From Io17-Chloro-G2 sp965226825 (GTDB lineage: Bacteria > Chloroflexota > Dehalococcoidia > Lucifugimonadales > UBA3495), in assembly GCA_965226825.1 (NCBI GenBank), contig CBDDED010000003.1, positions 1,488,001 through 1,552,000 on the forward strand: a DNA stretch of 64,000 nucleotides, given 5' to 3'. The stretch's first letter is position 1; the number at the start of each line of letters is the position of its first letter. A program made the translations under genes and the position numbers. Positions 26,449 through 35,577 of this stretch are shown here, piece after piece. The notes under the pieces were generated by a model that saw only the letters and a program-made list of their open reading frames with translations, was not told the origin of the DNA and ran no database searches.

Positions 26449-27630
26449 GTGCCAGAGGAATCTTTGAATTACCACTATTCCGGGTCAGGCCAGCAGATAA
26501 TCTGCTCGGTTGACGCAATCTCCCAACTGGGCGCCGTGGTCGACCGGCTGGGGGCCAGCCGGGCAATGGTGGTCTGCGGACCAAACATACTGACGCAAAG
26601 CAACGTGGTACAAAGGGCGCAGGAAGCCTTGGGAGCCAGGGCAGCCGGCCTGTTTTCGGGTATAGCGCCCCACTCCCCGGTAGAGGTGTTGGCAGAAGCA
26701 GTCGCTGCCGCCAGGGAACTGGAACCCGATGTGTTGGTGGCAGTGGGCGGCGGCAGCACCAGCGACACCTGCAAAGGCATAGCCATGATACTGGCCGAAG
26801 GAGGCGACCTCCACGACTACGAGGTGCGCTTCGAACCGCCGGACAAGGTCATCGTGCCGGACCTGCCCCACCAAAAGATGCCAATTGTCGCCGTGGGGAC
26901 CACCATGGGGGCCGCAGAGCTCAGCGGCGGGGGCGGCGGCTTCACCGACAAGTCCCAGGGGCGCAAGATTTTGATCTCCGGCCAGGGCACACTGCCCAAG
27001 GTTGTGATTGTCGACGGCCAGGCTCTGGCCACCACTCCCAAGCCCATCGCCCTTTCCACCGCCATGGGCCAGTTCCGCATCGCCGTAGAAAGCGTGTATT
27101 CCACCGGCCATCACCCGATTTCCGATGCCCTGGCCTTGCATACCATCAGGCTATTGGTGCAACATTTGCCCGGATGCCAGGATGGAGACATCGACGCCAT
27201 GCTCCAGGTCAAGACGGCGGCGTGCATGACCATGCTGGCCCGCCCTGGCTTGGGCCTGAACACTGGCATCGCCCATCAGTTGGGCGGCCTGTACAACGTT
27301 CCCCACGGAGAGGCCAACTCCATCCTGTTGCCACACACCATGAGGTTCAACGCCGACGTATGCGCACCCCGGCTGGAGCTGGTGGCTCAGGCTATGGGGA
27401 TTGATTGCCGGGGCATGGACGACCAGCAAGCGGCAATCGCAGCAGCGGATGGCGTCGCCGAATTGTGCCGCAGCCTGGGACTTCCCCTGACCCTGCGGGA
27501 GGTCGGCGTGCCCGACGAAGGACTGGAGTTGATTGCTTCGGCCACCCTCACCGACCGAAGCCTTGCCACCAACCCCAAGCCGGTTTACGACGCCGGGCCC
27601 ATAATGAGCATATTGCGATCGGCCTGGTAG
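26449..27630 (+). CDS. Iron-containing alcohol dehydrogenase-like protein (maleylacetate-reductase type) with altered metal site
   Basis: 393 residues. The N-terminal NAD-binding part has VAVGGGSTSDTCKG, the family's GGGSxxDxxK signature. In the metal domain two His ligands remain (H276 in GIAHQLGG and H286 in NVPHGEA). The first two ligands, normally Asp and His spaced D-x3-H, are Gly207 and Ile211 in TAMGQFRIAVES. Fe-ADH members reduce aldehydes or maleylacetate. With two of four ligands missing the enzyme may be metal-independent, inactive, or use another site. GTG at 26449 follows TTGAGG. It precedes an esterase on the same strand by about 145 bp. Confidence 0.82.
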   Translation: MPEESLNYHYSGSGQQIICSVDAISQLGAVVDRLGASRAMVVCGPNILTQSNVVQRAQEALGARAAGLFSGIAPHSPVEVLAEAVAAARELEPDVLVAVGGGSTSDTCKGIAMILAEGGDLHDYEVRFEPPDKVIVPDLPHQKMPIVAVGTTMGAAELSGGGGGFTDKSQGRKILISGQGTLPKVVIVDGQALATTPKPIALSTAMGQFRIAVESVYSTGHHPISDALALHTIRLLVQHLPGCQDGDIDAMLQVKTAACMTMLARPGLGLNTGIAHQLGGLYNVPHGEANSILLPHTMRFNADVCAPRLELVAQAMGIDCRGMDDQQAAIAAADGVAELCRSLGLPLTLREVGVPDEGLELIASATLTDRSLATNPKPVYDAGPIMSILRSAW

Positions 27631-27775
27631 CTCGCTCAGGACAATGCTCGCCTGAAACTTTGAAGCGCCAGTGGGGTAGAGACAGTAGCAAATTCTCGAC
27701 CCCGCCCTGCCGGTTCGGCCCCGGCGATCGAAAAATACGGCAACCGAAAACTCAGCACGAAAAGGAGGAATACTT

Positions 27776-28723
27776 ATGCCACTGGATCCGCAGGCTCAAA
27801 AAGTAATGGACCAGATAGCCGCACTGGGCTTGCCGCCCAACCACACAGTATCCCCGGAGGAAGCCCGCGCCAACATGTTGGCCCGACCCCGAGCCGCCGG
27901 ACCGGAAGTCGCCAAGGTGGCAAACCAGACCATCCCCAACGGCGATTACCAGGTGCCGGTCCGTATTTACACTCCAGCTGGCTCCGGTCCCTTCCCTATA
28001 TTGTGCTGGTTCCACGGCGGCGGCTGGGTGATCGGAAACCTGGAGACAGCCGACGCCACAGCGCGCCATCTCGCGGTGAAATCGGAATGCGTCGTGGTCT
28101 CGGTTGACTACCGCCTGGCCCCGGAATCCAAGTTCCCGGTCCCCTTCGACGATTGCTATGCCGCCACTGAGTGGGCTGCCCATAATGCCGCCGCACTCAA
28201 CGGAGACGCAGATCGCATTGCTGTTGGCGGCGACAGCGCCGGCGGCAACCTGGCGGCCGCGGTTGCACTTGCGGCCCGGGACCGCAGAGGGCCAAGCTTG
28301 AGCTTCCAGCTGCTGGTTTACCCGGTGACCGCCCGGGACTACCAGACCGGCTCCTACCAAAAGAACGCCGAAGGATACATGCTGACCAGGGATGCCATGC
28401 AGTGGTATTGGGACCACTATCTTGCCAACGACGCCGATGCGTCGAACCCCTACGCCGCCCCATTGGCGGCGGCAGACCTTAGCGGCCTACCCCCGGCCCT
28501 GGTGATCACCGCCGAATTTGACCCACTCTGCGACGAGGGCGAAGCCTATGCCGGAATGTTGAAGGCGGCGGCAAACGATGCCACGGCCAGCCGGTATGAC
28601 GGGATGATCCACGGGTTCTTCGGAATGTACGGTGTCGTGGACAAGGCGGCGCAAGCGGTGGCGGAAGCGTCTGCAGCCCTGAGCCAGTCATTTGCAGCGG
28701 CTAATTCAGCAGCGTCTCGCTAA
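27776..28723 (+). CDS. Alpha/beta hydrolase, hormone-sensitive lipase (esterase IV) family
   Basis: 315 residues. The oxyanion motif HGGGW is at 80-84 and the nucleophile elbow GDSAG at 152-156, with Ser154. The acid is in TAEFDPLCDEG and the catalytic His in MIHGFF. The N-terminal cap (residues 1-50) is typical. Such esterases cleave short-chain carboxylic esters and lactones. AAAGGAGG precedes ATG at 27776. It could release substrates for the neighbouring dehydrogenases. The convergent SDR gene lies 200 bp downstream. Confidence 0.92.
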   Translation: MPLDPQAQKVMDQIAALGLPPNHTVSPEEARANMLARPRAAGPEVAKVANQTIPNGDYQVPVRIYTPAGSGPFPILCWFHGGGWVIGNLETADATARHLAVKSECVVVSVDYRLAPESKFPVPFDDCYAATEWAAHNAAALNGDADRIAVGGDSAGGNLAAAVALAARDRRGPSLSFQLLVYPVTARDYQTGSYQKNAEGYMLTRDAMQWYWDHYLANDADASNPYAAPLAAADLSGLPPALVITAEFDPLCDEGEAYAGMLKAAANDATASRYDGMIHGFFGMYGVVDKAAQAVAEASAALSQSFAAANSAASR

Positions 28724-28744
28724 GTCCAAGCATCCAAACAGTTG

Positions 28745-28783
28745 GGCGCCGGTGACCCGGTCAAAATCCCGGGAACCGGCGCC
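28745..28783. terminator. Hairpin between convergent genes
   Basis: GGCGCCGGT and ACCGGCGCC (9 bp) enclose a second 5-bp stem, CCCGG with CCGGG, across a 2-nt mismatch on each side. It lies between the 3' ends of the esterase (+) and the SDR (-) and could serve both. No T tract is present. Confidence 0.5.
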
Positions 28784-28927
28784 GCAGCGAGAGGCCGGGA
28801 CTCTACCTGGGCGTTGGCCAGACCATAGAACCTACGTCGTTTCAGGGGCAATGCAAATTGCCGGTGTATGCCCGGTCGACGTGGCCGCCGGGGGCCCCTG
28901 TGGAGTCAGCCTTGGAATCCGGCGGGA

Positions 28928-29707
28928 TTACCTGCGGGCAGCGCCGCCCAGGTGCGTGCCCGAGTCGACGATTATGGTCTCCCCTGTTATTTGATCGGCG
29001 CCCTCAAGCAACCACACCACCGGGTCGGCCACGGCCTCGGGGGTGCCTGCGGATTTCAGGGGGGCGGATTCCGCGTACTGCTCGATGAACGAGGTATACC
29101 GCTCCTCGCCCAATCCTTCCCGCCACCACCGGGTTTGCATCACTCCGGGGCAGACGGCGTTGACCCGTATCTCCGGAGCCAAAGCCCGAGCCAGCGACAG
29201 GGTCATGGTGTTCAGCGCAGCCTTGGAGGCGGCGTAGGCGATTGAGCTTCCCGACCCGCTCATGCCGGAAAGTGAAGAAACGTTGACAATGGCCCCCCGG
29301 CCTTGTTCCTGCATCCGGGGAGCGACCGCCCTGACCATCTGGAACGGCCCGACCACATTCACCGAGAAAATTCTCAGGAAGTCATCGCCGGACAAACCCT
29401 CCAGGTCCCGGTGGGGAGTAATCTTGGAAAGGGCGGCGTTGTTCACCAAGCCATCCACGCGCCCCCATTTTTTCACCGCTTCCTCTGCCATACGGCGGCA
29501 GTCGGCATCATCAGACACGTCGGCGCGGCATAAAAGAGCCTCACCTCCCAGTTTTTCGCATGCCGCCGCGGTCTCGCGGGCTTCATCATCGCTTTTCGTG
29601 TAGTTGATGACCACCCGGCCACCTTTGGACGCCAGTCGCTGCGCCACTGCCGCCCCCAACCCGGTGGCCGAACCGGTTACGATGAACACTGCCCCTTCGA
29701 TATTCAT
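28928..29707 (-). CDS. SDR-family oxidoreductase
   Basis: 259 residues. The cofactor loop TGSATGLG is at 11-18, NNAALSK follows the usual NNAG position, and the catalytic Ser is in NVSSLSGM, with Tyr158 and Lys162 in AYAASKAAL. The C-terminal ITGETIIVDSGTHLGG is standard for the FabG-like class. It is the first of two genes on the - strand here; the LLM gene lies upstream and ends about 56 bp before it. Substrate unknown. Confidence 0.88.
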   Translation of the reverse strand: MNIEGAVFIVTGSATGLGAAVAQRLASKGGRVVINYTKSDDEARETAAACEKLGGEALLCRADVSDDADCRRMAEEAVKKWGRVDGLVNNAALSKITPHRDLEGLSGDDFLRIFSVNVVGPFQMVRAVAPRMQEQGRGAIVNVSSLSGMSGSGSSIAYAASKAALNTMTLSLARALAPEIRVNAVCPGVMQTRWWREGLGEERYTSFIEQYAESAPLKSAGTPEAVADPVVWLLEGADQITGETIIVDSGTHLGGAARR

Positions 29708-29763
29708 GTCCGCTCCATTAGTACGCCGTAGTAAGCCGTAGTCCGCTGCTCGTCAGGGGTGGT

Positions 29764-30795
29764 TTACCTGTTCAGGGCGGGGAAAATGGTGTCCTTGAAC
29801 GCGGTCAACTCCCGCCGTGGGAACTGATAGGTCTCGCTGGTCATCAGGTAAAGATGTTCAATGCCGTTCGCCTGGGCTTTCCGGAGTTGCCCGGCGCAAT
29901 ATTCGGGAGATCCGATGATGCCGATTGCGTCGCACATTTGGGCGAGGGTTTCCTTGGGCAGGAAGGAGCAAAGCTCTTTGGCCCGCTCCCAGTCTTCAGC
30001 GTGGGGGATATCGGGATAGAGTTCGTCCAAACCTGCGGGAACCTCCAGGTCGTCGGGGTTTATGCCCGCGGCCCGCAGGTAGGGAGCATGGGACTTTTCC
30101 ACGAGTCGCTGGACACAGAGAGGGCGGGCGGCTTCCCGCGCTTCCTCCTGGTCGTCCATGATGACAGTGGTGGCGCAGAGAATCATCTCAAGTTCGTCCG
30201 GGTTGCGTCCGGCCCGTTTTGCGCCAGCCTCCAGATGCTGCCGGGCCAGGTCCACTGAGCCGGGGTCGATTCCCACCTGGAGCAACACGCCATCGGCAAC
30301 CTCGCCCGCAGCCTCAATGGTTCGCGGACCGTGGGCCGCTATGATGATCTTAGGGATTTGGGAGTCACCGTGCCGCATCCGGCTGCTAGCGTCCCCGAAT
30401 GCCACGTCCTCCCCGGACAAAATGCTTTTCAGAGTTAGAACGCATTGCCGCATCTGGCGCACGGTCGCAGGCGGCGCCCCGATGGTCTGTACCGAACTGA
30501 ACCCCCGACCAATCCAAAACTCGGCCCTTCCCGGCGCCAATTCGGCCACCGTTTTGGCCGCTGAGGCAATCACCGAGAGATGCCGCGTGATCGGGTTGAG
30601 CACCGCAGAGGCAATTCGGATCCTGGATGTTGCCATGGCGGCGGCGGCCATGCTTACGAACACATCCCGCTCCAGCATCTGGGAATCGAGGATGCCAACG
30701 CCGTCGAAACCGGCTTCCTCGCACAACTTGATGAAACCAGCGACTTCGGACACCGGAGCGCAAGGTGGGACTCTGAGATCGATCTGGAAAGGCAT
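29764..30795 (-). CDS. LLM-class flavin-dependent oxidoreductase
   Basis: 343 residues with the luciferase-like TIM-barrel pattern: GFDGVGILDSQ near the N-terminus, ATSRIRIASAVLNPITRHLS at about 53-72, ELAPGRAEFWIGRGFS and GEVADGVLLQVG. These features match F420- or FMN-dependent reductases or monooxygenases. It is the upstream partner of the SDR on the - strand. Four LLM proteins are in this window; this one is the most like methylene-H4MPT reductase/F420-type members, but the cofactor cannot be fixed by eye. Confidence 0.87.
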   Translation of the reverse strand: MPFQIDLRVPPCAPVSEVAGFIKLCEEAGFDGVGILDSQMLERDVFVSMAAAAMATSRIRIASAVLNPITRHLSVIASAAKTVAELAPGRAEFWIGRGFSSVQTIGAPPATVRQMRQCVLTLKSILSGEDVAFGDASSRMRHGDSQIPKIIIAAHGPRTIEAAGEVADGVLLQVGIDPGSVDLARQHLEAGAKRAGRNPDELEMILCATTVIMDDQEEAREAARPLCVQRLVEKSHAPYLRAAGINPDDLEVPAGLDELYPDIPHAEDWERAKELCSFLPKETLAQMCDAIGIIGSPEYCAGQLRKAQANGIEHLYLMTSETYQFPRRELTAFKDTIFPALNR

Positions 30796-30890
30796 TTGAA
30801 ACTCCGTTACGTAGAATGCCAGTCGAGGATGGGACTGGCCGACGTTCTGGTTTCCTGTCAGGTCGCTGTACTATCCAGTTAGTCGAACGC

Positions 30891-32198
30891 CTATCGCTCG
30901 GCTGGTACACCGGCCGACTGGTAAGCAAGCCTTTGCGATTCGGAGATTGCGCCCCGCAGGGCCCGGATCTCCGGCGATAACAGCAGGATCAGCCCGGCGA
31001 CCACGATAGTAACCACGGCGCCGCCCGCCACCGCCACCGATGCGTTGGTGTACTGGGCAACAAATCCAGCCTGGGCCATCCCCAAGGGGGCCAGGCTCCA
31101 CGTCATGCCGTACAGCCCCATCACTCTGCCGCGCAGCCGGTCGGGCACCAGGTGCTGCAGGACGCTGAGTCCCCCGGTGAGATAAAGGGAGTTGGAAATC
31201 CCGACCATCAGCAGCGCCACCACAGAGACCATGTAAAGGCCCCGCCACGCCGCCAGCGAAAACAGGATCAGAAACACACCATAGGTGATCGCCCCGCCGA
31301 TAATTATCAGGCCCTTGGGGTGGTGGTCCTTCAACCTGGCAATGATCAACGTGCCGATTATTGCTCCCAAGCCTGAAGCGCCCAGCAGGTACCCTACGCT
31401 GCCGGCTTCCACTCCCAGGACCTCTTTGGCAAAAGACGGCATCAGGTGTACGTAGGCCATTCCGAACAGGCTGTTGCAGAACGTGAGCAACATGACCAGG
31501 AAAAACACCGTATGAGTCCGCACGTAGCGGATCCCTTCCATAACCTGTTGAGTGACCTGGCCCGTGGCCGGAGCCCTATCCCTCAACTTCAGGAGGGCTA
31601 CTACCGAACCCAAAACGTAGAACGTTGCAGCGCTGAAGAACATTGATGCCTGGATACTGACCTGTTCGATCATGATCCCGGCCAGGGCCGGAGCCAAAAC
31701 TCGGACGCCGTTCCAAACCAGGCTTTCCATGGCTACGGCGTTGACGATGTGCTCTCTCTGCACCAACCGGGGGAAGATGCTGGAACGGCTGGGTTGATCG
31801 AAGGCCTGGACGGTGCCAATCAGCACGGCGGCGATCAGCACGTGCGCCGGCTCCACCCGGCCCAACATCACCATTACCGCCAGCAGCACCACCACGGTCG
31901 CAGACGTGGACTGGGCAACCGCCACCAGAACCTTGGGTTCGAAACGGTCGGCCAAGACCCCGCCAACCACGTTGAGCGCAATGGCAGGCACCGCGATCGC
32001 GATTCCCAGGAAGGCCAGGTCCCTCTCCTGGCCCGTGAGGTCGAACAGCAGCCAGCCCATCGTGAAGTTGAGCAGCATCTGGTGGCCGGTAACCCCGGCG
32101 ACCAGGGCCAGCCAGTAATACCGGAATTGCCCATACCTCATGGAAATGGGCACGAGCCGGGTCACGGGATGCCATGTGTTCGAAACTATCTGGCTCAA
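30891..32198 (-). CDS. Major facilitator superfamily transporter (EntS-like)
   Basis: About 435 residues and 12 hydrophobic segments. LADRFEPKVLV is the loop 2-3 motif, and DQPSRSSIFPRLVQREHIVNA marks the MFS_3/EntS subgroup of exporters. The start is uncertain: TTG at 32198 gives the longest frame, while ATG at 32141 (MRYGQFRYYW) would begin just before the first membrane helix. The charged tail is about 25 residues. Substrate unknown; the family includes drug and siderophore exporters. Confidence 0.88.
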   Translation of the reverse strand: MSQIVSNTWHPVTRLVPISMRYGQFRYYWLALVAGVTGHQMLLNFTMGWLLFDLTGQERDLAFLGIAIAVPAIALNVVGGVLADRFEPKVLVAVAQSTSATVVVLLAVMVMLGRVEPAHVLIAAVLIGTVQAFDQPSRSSIFPRLVQREHIVNAVAMESLVWNGVRVLAPALAGIMIEQVSIQASMFFSAATFYVLGSVVALLKLRDRAPATGQVTQQVMEGIRYVRTHTVFFLVMLLTFCNSLFGMAYVHLMPSFAKEVLGVEAGSVGYLLGASGLGAIIGTLIIARLKDHHPKGLIIIGGAITYGVFLILFSLAAWRGLYMVSVVALLMVGISNSLYLTGGLSVLQHLVPDRLRGRVMGLYGMTWSLAPLGMAQAGFVAQYTNASVAVAGGAVVTIVVAGLILLLSPEIRALRGAISESQRLAYQSAGVPAER

Positions 32199-32330
32199 CG
32201 GGGGTGTCTCACCGTCCGATCATACGGGGTTACCGGTTTTCCCGAGTTGGTTCCCTTGAGTCAGCCCAAGCCTGCTGGCTGACGCAAGGGTAGTGGGTCC
32301 ATGGAGGATTTACAAAGTGACAAGGCAGGG

Positions 32331-33347
32331 TCAAACATCGATCCGGTACACCCTTGCCGCCGTGTCGTGGAACATTTCGGCCCGCTCGCCGGCCGAGTAG
32401 TCTTTGGTCATCCGCTTGAAAGCGTTGTACATCACGTTATAAGAGAAGGAGACCTTGTCCACCGGGAAGTTGCTTTCGAACATCGACCGGCTGGGTCCGA
32501 ACGCCTCGATGCAGGGGTTCATCAACGGCGCTATGGATTCCGCCATCTCCTCGGAGCTAACGGGTTGGTCCCGCAGGTGCCAGTCAAACCCGTACCGGGG
32601 CATTCCGACGCCGCCAAGTTTGATAACCACGTTGGGTGATTCGGCCACGGCTGCCAGACCCTGACGCCAAGCGGGCATCACCTCTTCCTCGCGACCGGCG
32701 TAGGGACCAACCAGCATCGGGCCGCCAATGTGATTCAAGACAATGGTCAGGTCCGGCACAGCTTTGGCGAATGCCGCCATCTGGGGCAACTGGTGAAAGT
32801 ACATTGCGCATTCCAGGATCAGGCCTCTGCGGGCGAGAGCCCTGGCCCCGGCCCGGTAGTTGTCAAGGCCCAACAGCCCTTCCACCTCGCGACTCAAAAC
32901 GTCCGGGTGGGGGTCCCAGCCAACCGAATGGCGGATGCCCCGGAACCGGTTGGGGCTGGCGGCCTGGAGGGCCTCGAGCACCGGTTCCACCCGGTCACCC
33001 AGCTTCAAGTCGGCATTGCCTATAATCGCTGCAGCGCCCCGGCCGGGACCGTACAAGCTGCTGGCGGAAGCGGCAGCCATGCCCTGAACGAACTCAACCT
33101 CGCCCACCGACCGCAACTCCGGGGGGCCATCGCTACGATACATGGACCTGGCTTCAATAAAAACGGTCGAGCGCACGTTGTGGCCGCTGTTGATGTCGTC
33201 GGCCAATTCATGAAGCAGGTACCGCTGATAGGGGACTCGTTCAGTCCTGAAGTCCCAGAAATGGTGATGGCAGTCGCAGATGGGCAGGTCCGGTTCCAGG
33301 GTGGTCTCCTGGGTCAAAGCCAGCCAGTCATTGCCTCCGTATGGCAT
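32331..33347 (-). CDS. Amidohydrolase (TIM-barrel, lactonase/decarboxylase type)
   Basis: 338 residues. The HxH metal motif is H27/H29 in CDCHHHFWD. VLNHIGGP supplies the later His, and SNFPVDK near the C-terminus is the usual Asp position. This subgroup (L-rhamnono/L-fuconolactonase-like, PF04909) includes sugar-acid or pyrone lactonases such as 2-pyrone-4,6-dicarboxylate hydrolase. ATG at 33347 has TTGGAGG upstream; an in-frame ATG 14 codons earlier has no such site. It is divergent from the deacetylase gene. Aromatic-acid lactone hydrolysis would fit the region. Confidence 0.83.
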   Translation of the reverse strand: MPYGGNDWLALTQETTLEPDLPICDCHHHFWDFRTERVPYQRYLLHELADDINSGHNVRSTVFIEARSMYRSDGPPELRSVGEVEFVQGMAAASASSLYGPGRGAAAIIGNADLKLGDRVEPVLEALQAASPNRFRGIRHSVGWDPHPDVLSREVEGLLGLDNYRAGARALARRGLILECAMYFHQLPQMAAFAKAVPDLTIVLNHIGGPMLVGPYAGREEEVMPAWRQGLAAVAESPNVVIKLGGVGMPRYGFDWHLRDQPVSSEEMAESIAPLMNPCIEAFGPSRSMFESNFPVDKVSFSYNVMYNAFKRMTKDYSAGERAEMFHDTAARVYRIDV

Positions 33348-33452
33348 GATGGGGCCTCCAAGCGAGATTTGACGGGCCAATCGTATCACACCGCCGCGCC
33401 TATCTTGAGGATATAATGGGCCCCTGCTGAATTTCCTGTGGGAGGCGGCCCC

Positions 33453-34346
33453 GTGATACGCGATTTAGTAGGTTACGGCCCCAATCCCCCGGTGGTCGAG
33501 TGGCCCGGTGGGGCGCGCATCGCCGTGTCCATGGTGGTCAACTACGAGGAAGGCGCCGAATACTCCACGCTGGACGGGGACTCCCACCACGAGACGAACA
33601 GCGAGGTCCCCTCTCCGGTGCCGCCGGGCCAACGGGACGTTTTCAACGAGTCTTTCTTTGAGTATGGCAGCCGGGTTGGGGTTTGGCGGCTACTCGACCT
33701 TCTGGACCGGTATCAAGCGCCTTCAACCTTCTTCTGCTGCGCCCTGGCCCTGGAACGCAACCCGGAAGCGGCCCGGGAGATTGTGGCCCGTGGTCATGAG
33801 GTCTGCGGCCACGGGTATCGATGGGAAGAACACCACCTGATGAGCCGGGACCAGGAGCATGAGTCCATCCGAAAGACGGTGGAATCACTAACCCGCACCA
33901 CCGGGCAGCGGCCGGTGGGTTGGTTCACCCGCTACGGAGCCAGCATAAACACCCGAGAATTGGTCGCCACCGAGGGAGGTTTCATCTACGACAGCGGGGC
34001 CATGAACGACGACCTGCCCTACTACACCACGGTCAACGGAAATCCCTGGCTGGTGGTCCCTTACAGCATGGAGACCAACGACGCCCGGTTCTGGCGGGGC
34101 GGCCTGACCAGCGTGAGCGACTTCTACGAATATCTGAAGGACACTTTTGACTGCTTGTTTCAAGAGGGATTGCACACCCCCAAAATGATGTCCGTGGGTC
34201 TTCACTGCCGCATCGCCGGCCGGCCGGCCCGCTCAATGGCCGTGCAAAGGTTCCTGGAATACGCCCGTGGTTTTCCCGGCGTTTGGTTCGCGCGCAGGGA
34301 TGAGATTGCCCGCTGGTGGTTGGAGCATTACCCACCGGGCGGTTAA
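33453..34346 (+). CDS. Polysaccharide-deacetylase-family protein (allantoinase PuuE-like)
   Basis: 297 residues. The NodB-type fold has VSMVVNYEEGAEYS in the metal-motif position, HEVCGHGYRWEEH (H-x3-H-like) and GWFTRYGASINTR. The start of the NodB domain resembles PuuE allantoinase rather than chitin deacetylases. GTG at 33453 follows GGAGGC. It would hydrolyse an N-acyl or amide bond in a small molecule. It is divergent from the amidohydrolase across about 100 bp and probably monocistronic. Confidence 0.8.
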   Translation: MIRDLVGYGPNPPVVEWPGGARIAVSMVVNYEEGAEYSTLDGDSHHETNSEVPSPVPPGQRDVFNESFFEYGSRVGVWRLLDLLDRYQAPSTFFCCALALERNPEAAREIVARGHEVCGHGYRWEEHHLMSRDQEHESIRKTVESLTRTTGQRPVGWFTRYGASINTRELVATEGGFIYDSGAMNDDLPYYTTVNGNPWLVVPYSMETNDARFWRGGLTSVSDFYEYLKDTFDCLFQEGLHTPKMMSVGLHCRIAGRPARSMAVQRFLEYARGFPGVWFARRDEIARWWLEHYPPGG

Positions 34347-34574
34347 TCCTCCAGGGGCTTTGACCGCCTTGGCAGGGCATCTTGGGCCAAGGTTTTTGAC
34401 CCCACCGGCGTCCTTCCCAACACCCCATCCCAAAGAATCCGCCCTGAATTTACTCTTATGTTAACGGCTGATATACTTCGGGAACTCTCCACCCCGGCGC
34501 CTGCGGTGCGTCAACCGGTCCCCATTGCCGGATTTGCCACCGGGACCTAAACATTAATAGCTATGGAGTGACCT

Positions 34575-35435
34575 ATGGTCAGTCAACTGAGTTTGGTCTA
34601 CGATCCCGCAGCGTCATACGAAGTGGAGGTCCATGAGCAGGAGTACCTGCGCCACGGGGAAGAAGGCTGGCTGGTCCGCATCTACCAACCCAAGGGACCC
34701 GGCCCCTTTCCCGCGCTTCTGGACGTCCACGGCGGCGCGTGGAACCGGGGCGACCGCACTCATTCGGATTACCGGGCTCCCCAGTTGGCCGCAACCGGCG
34801 TGGTCATCGCATCGGTTGACTTCCGGCTGGGACCAACCCACCCATATCCCGCCCAGGTAGCAGACGTCAATTTCGCCACCCGTTGGCTGAAGGCCCACGC
34901 CGGCGATTTTAATGCGGACGCGGCATCGGTAGGACTCTGGGGGTCATCCAGCGGCGGCCACACGATTTTCCTCAACGCGATGCGGCCCCATGACCCACGG
35001 TACGCCGCAATTCCCCTCGAAGAAGGCGCAGGCGTGGACGCCACGGCCAAGTACATCATTGGATGCTGGCCGATTGTGGACCCCCATGCCAGGTATTTCT
35101 TCGCCCAGGACACCGGCAACGACCGCCTGGTGGCCTCGTCCGAAGGGTACTTCCTCACGCAAGAAGCGATGCAGGAAGGCAACCCCCACCTCATCTTGAA
35201 CCGGGGAGAATCGGCGCTCCTGCCGCCGGCATTGATCATCCAAGGCACCGAAGACAACAACCTGCCGGTACCGGTGACCAGGACCTTTGTCGAAGCCTAC
35301 CGCCAGGCCGGCGGCAGTTTGCAGCTGGAGATATTTGAGGGCATGCCCCACAGCTTTGGATCCGGCGATGGCCCCGAAGCCGACCGGGCCCTGGAACTGA
35401 TGAAGGAATTTATCGCCGCCCAGATCAACGGGTAG
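34575..35435 (+). CDS. Alpha/beta hydrolase (esterase/lipase)
   Basis: 286 residues. HGGAW at 52-56 forms the oxyanion hole; GSSSGG (123-128) holds Ser125. The acid is in IIQGTEDNN and the His in MPHSFGSG. The insert between strand 6 and the cap (residues about 130-205) is longer than usual. Promiscuous carboxylesterases are the likely class. GGAGTGACCT precedes ATG at 34575. The two 4,5-DHP-decarboxylase-like genes follow, perhaps in the same transcript. Confidence 0.88.
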   Translation: MVSQLSLVYDPAASYEVEVHEQEYLRHGEEGWLVRIYQPKGPGPFPALLDVHGGAWNRGDRTHSDYRAPQLAATGVVIASVDFRLGPTHPYPAQVADVNFATRWLKAHAGDFNADAASVGLWGSSSGGHTIFLNAMRPHDPRYAAIPLEEGAGVDATAKYIIGCWPIVDPHARYFFAQDTGNDRLVASSEGYFLTQEAMQEGNPHLILNRGESALLPPALIIQGTEDNNLPVPVTRTFVEAYRQAGGSLQLEIFEGMPHSFGSGDGPEADRALELMKEFIAAQING

Positions 35436-35577
35436 GGCTTCGCCGCTGATCGTTCATATATTTGTCCGCGGGCTCCTCGGCAGTCATGGGCTCGGACGAT
35501 CGCAATCAAGCCCACGGTTTCTAATCACTCAGGGATACATGGCGACCCCAGGGAAATAAGGCCTTTGGAGGTTGGAA

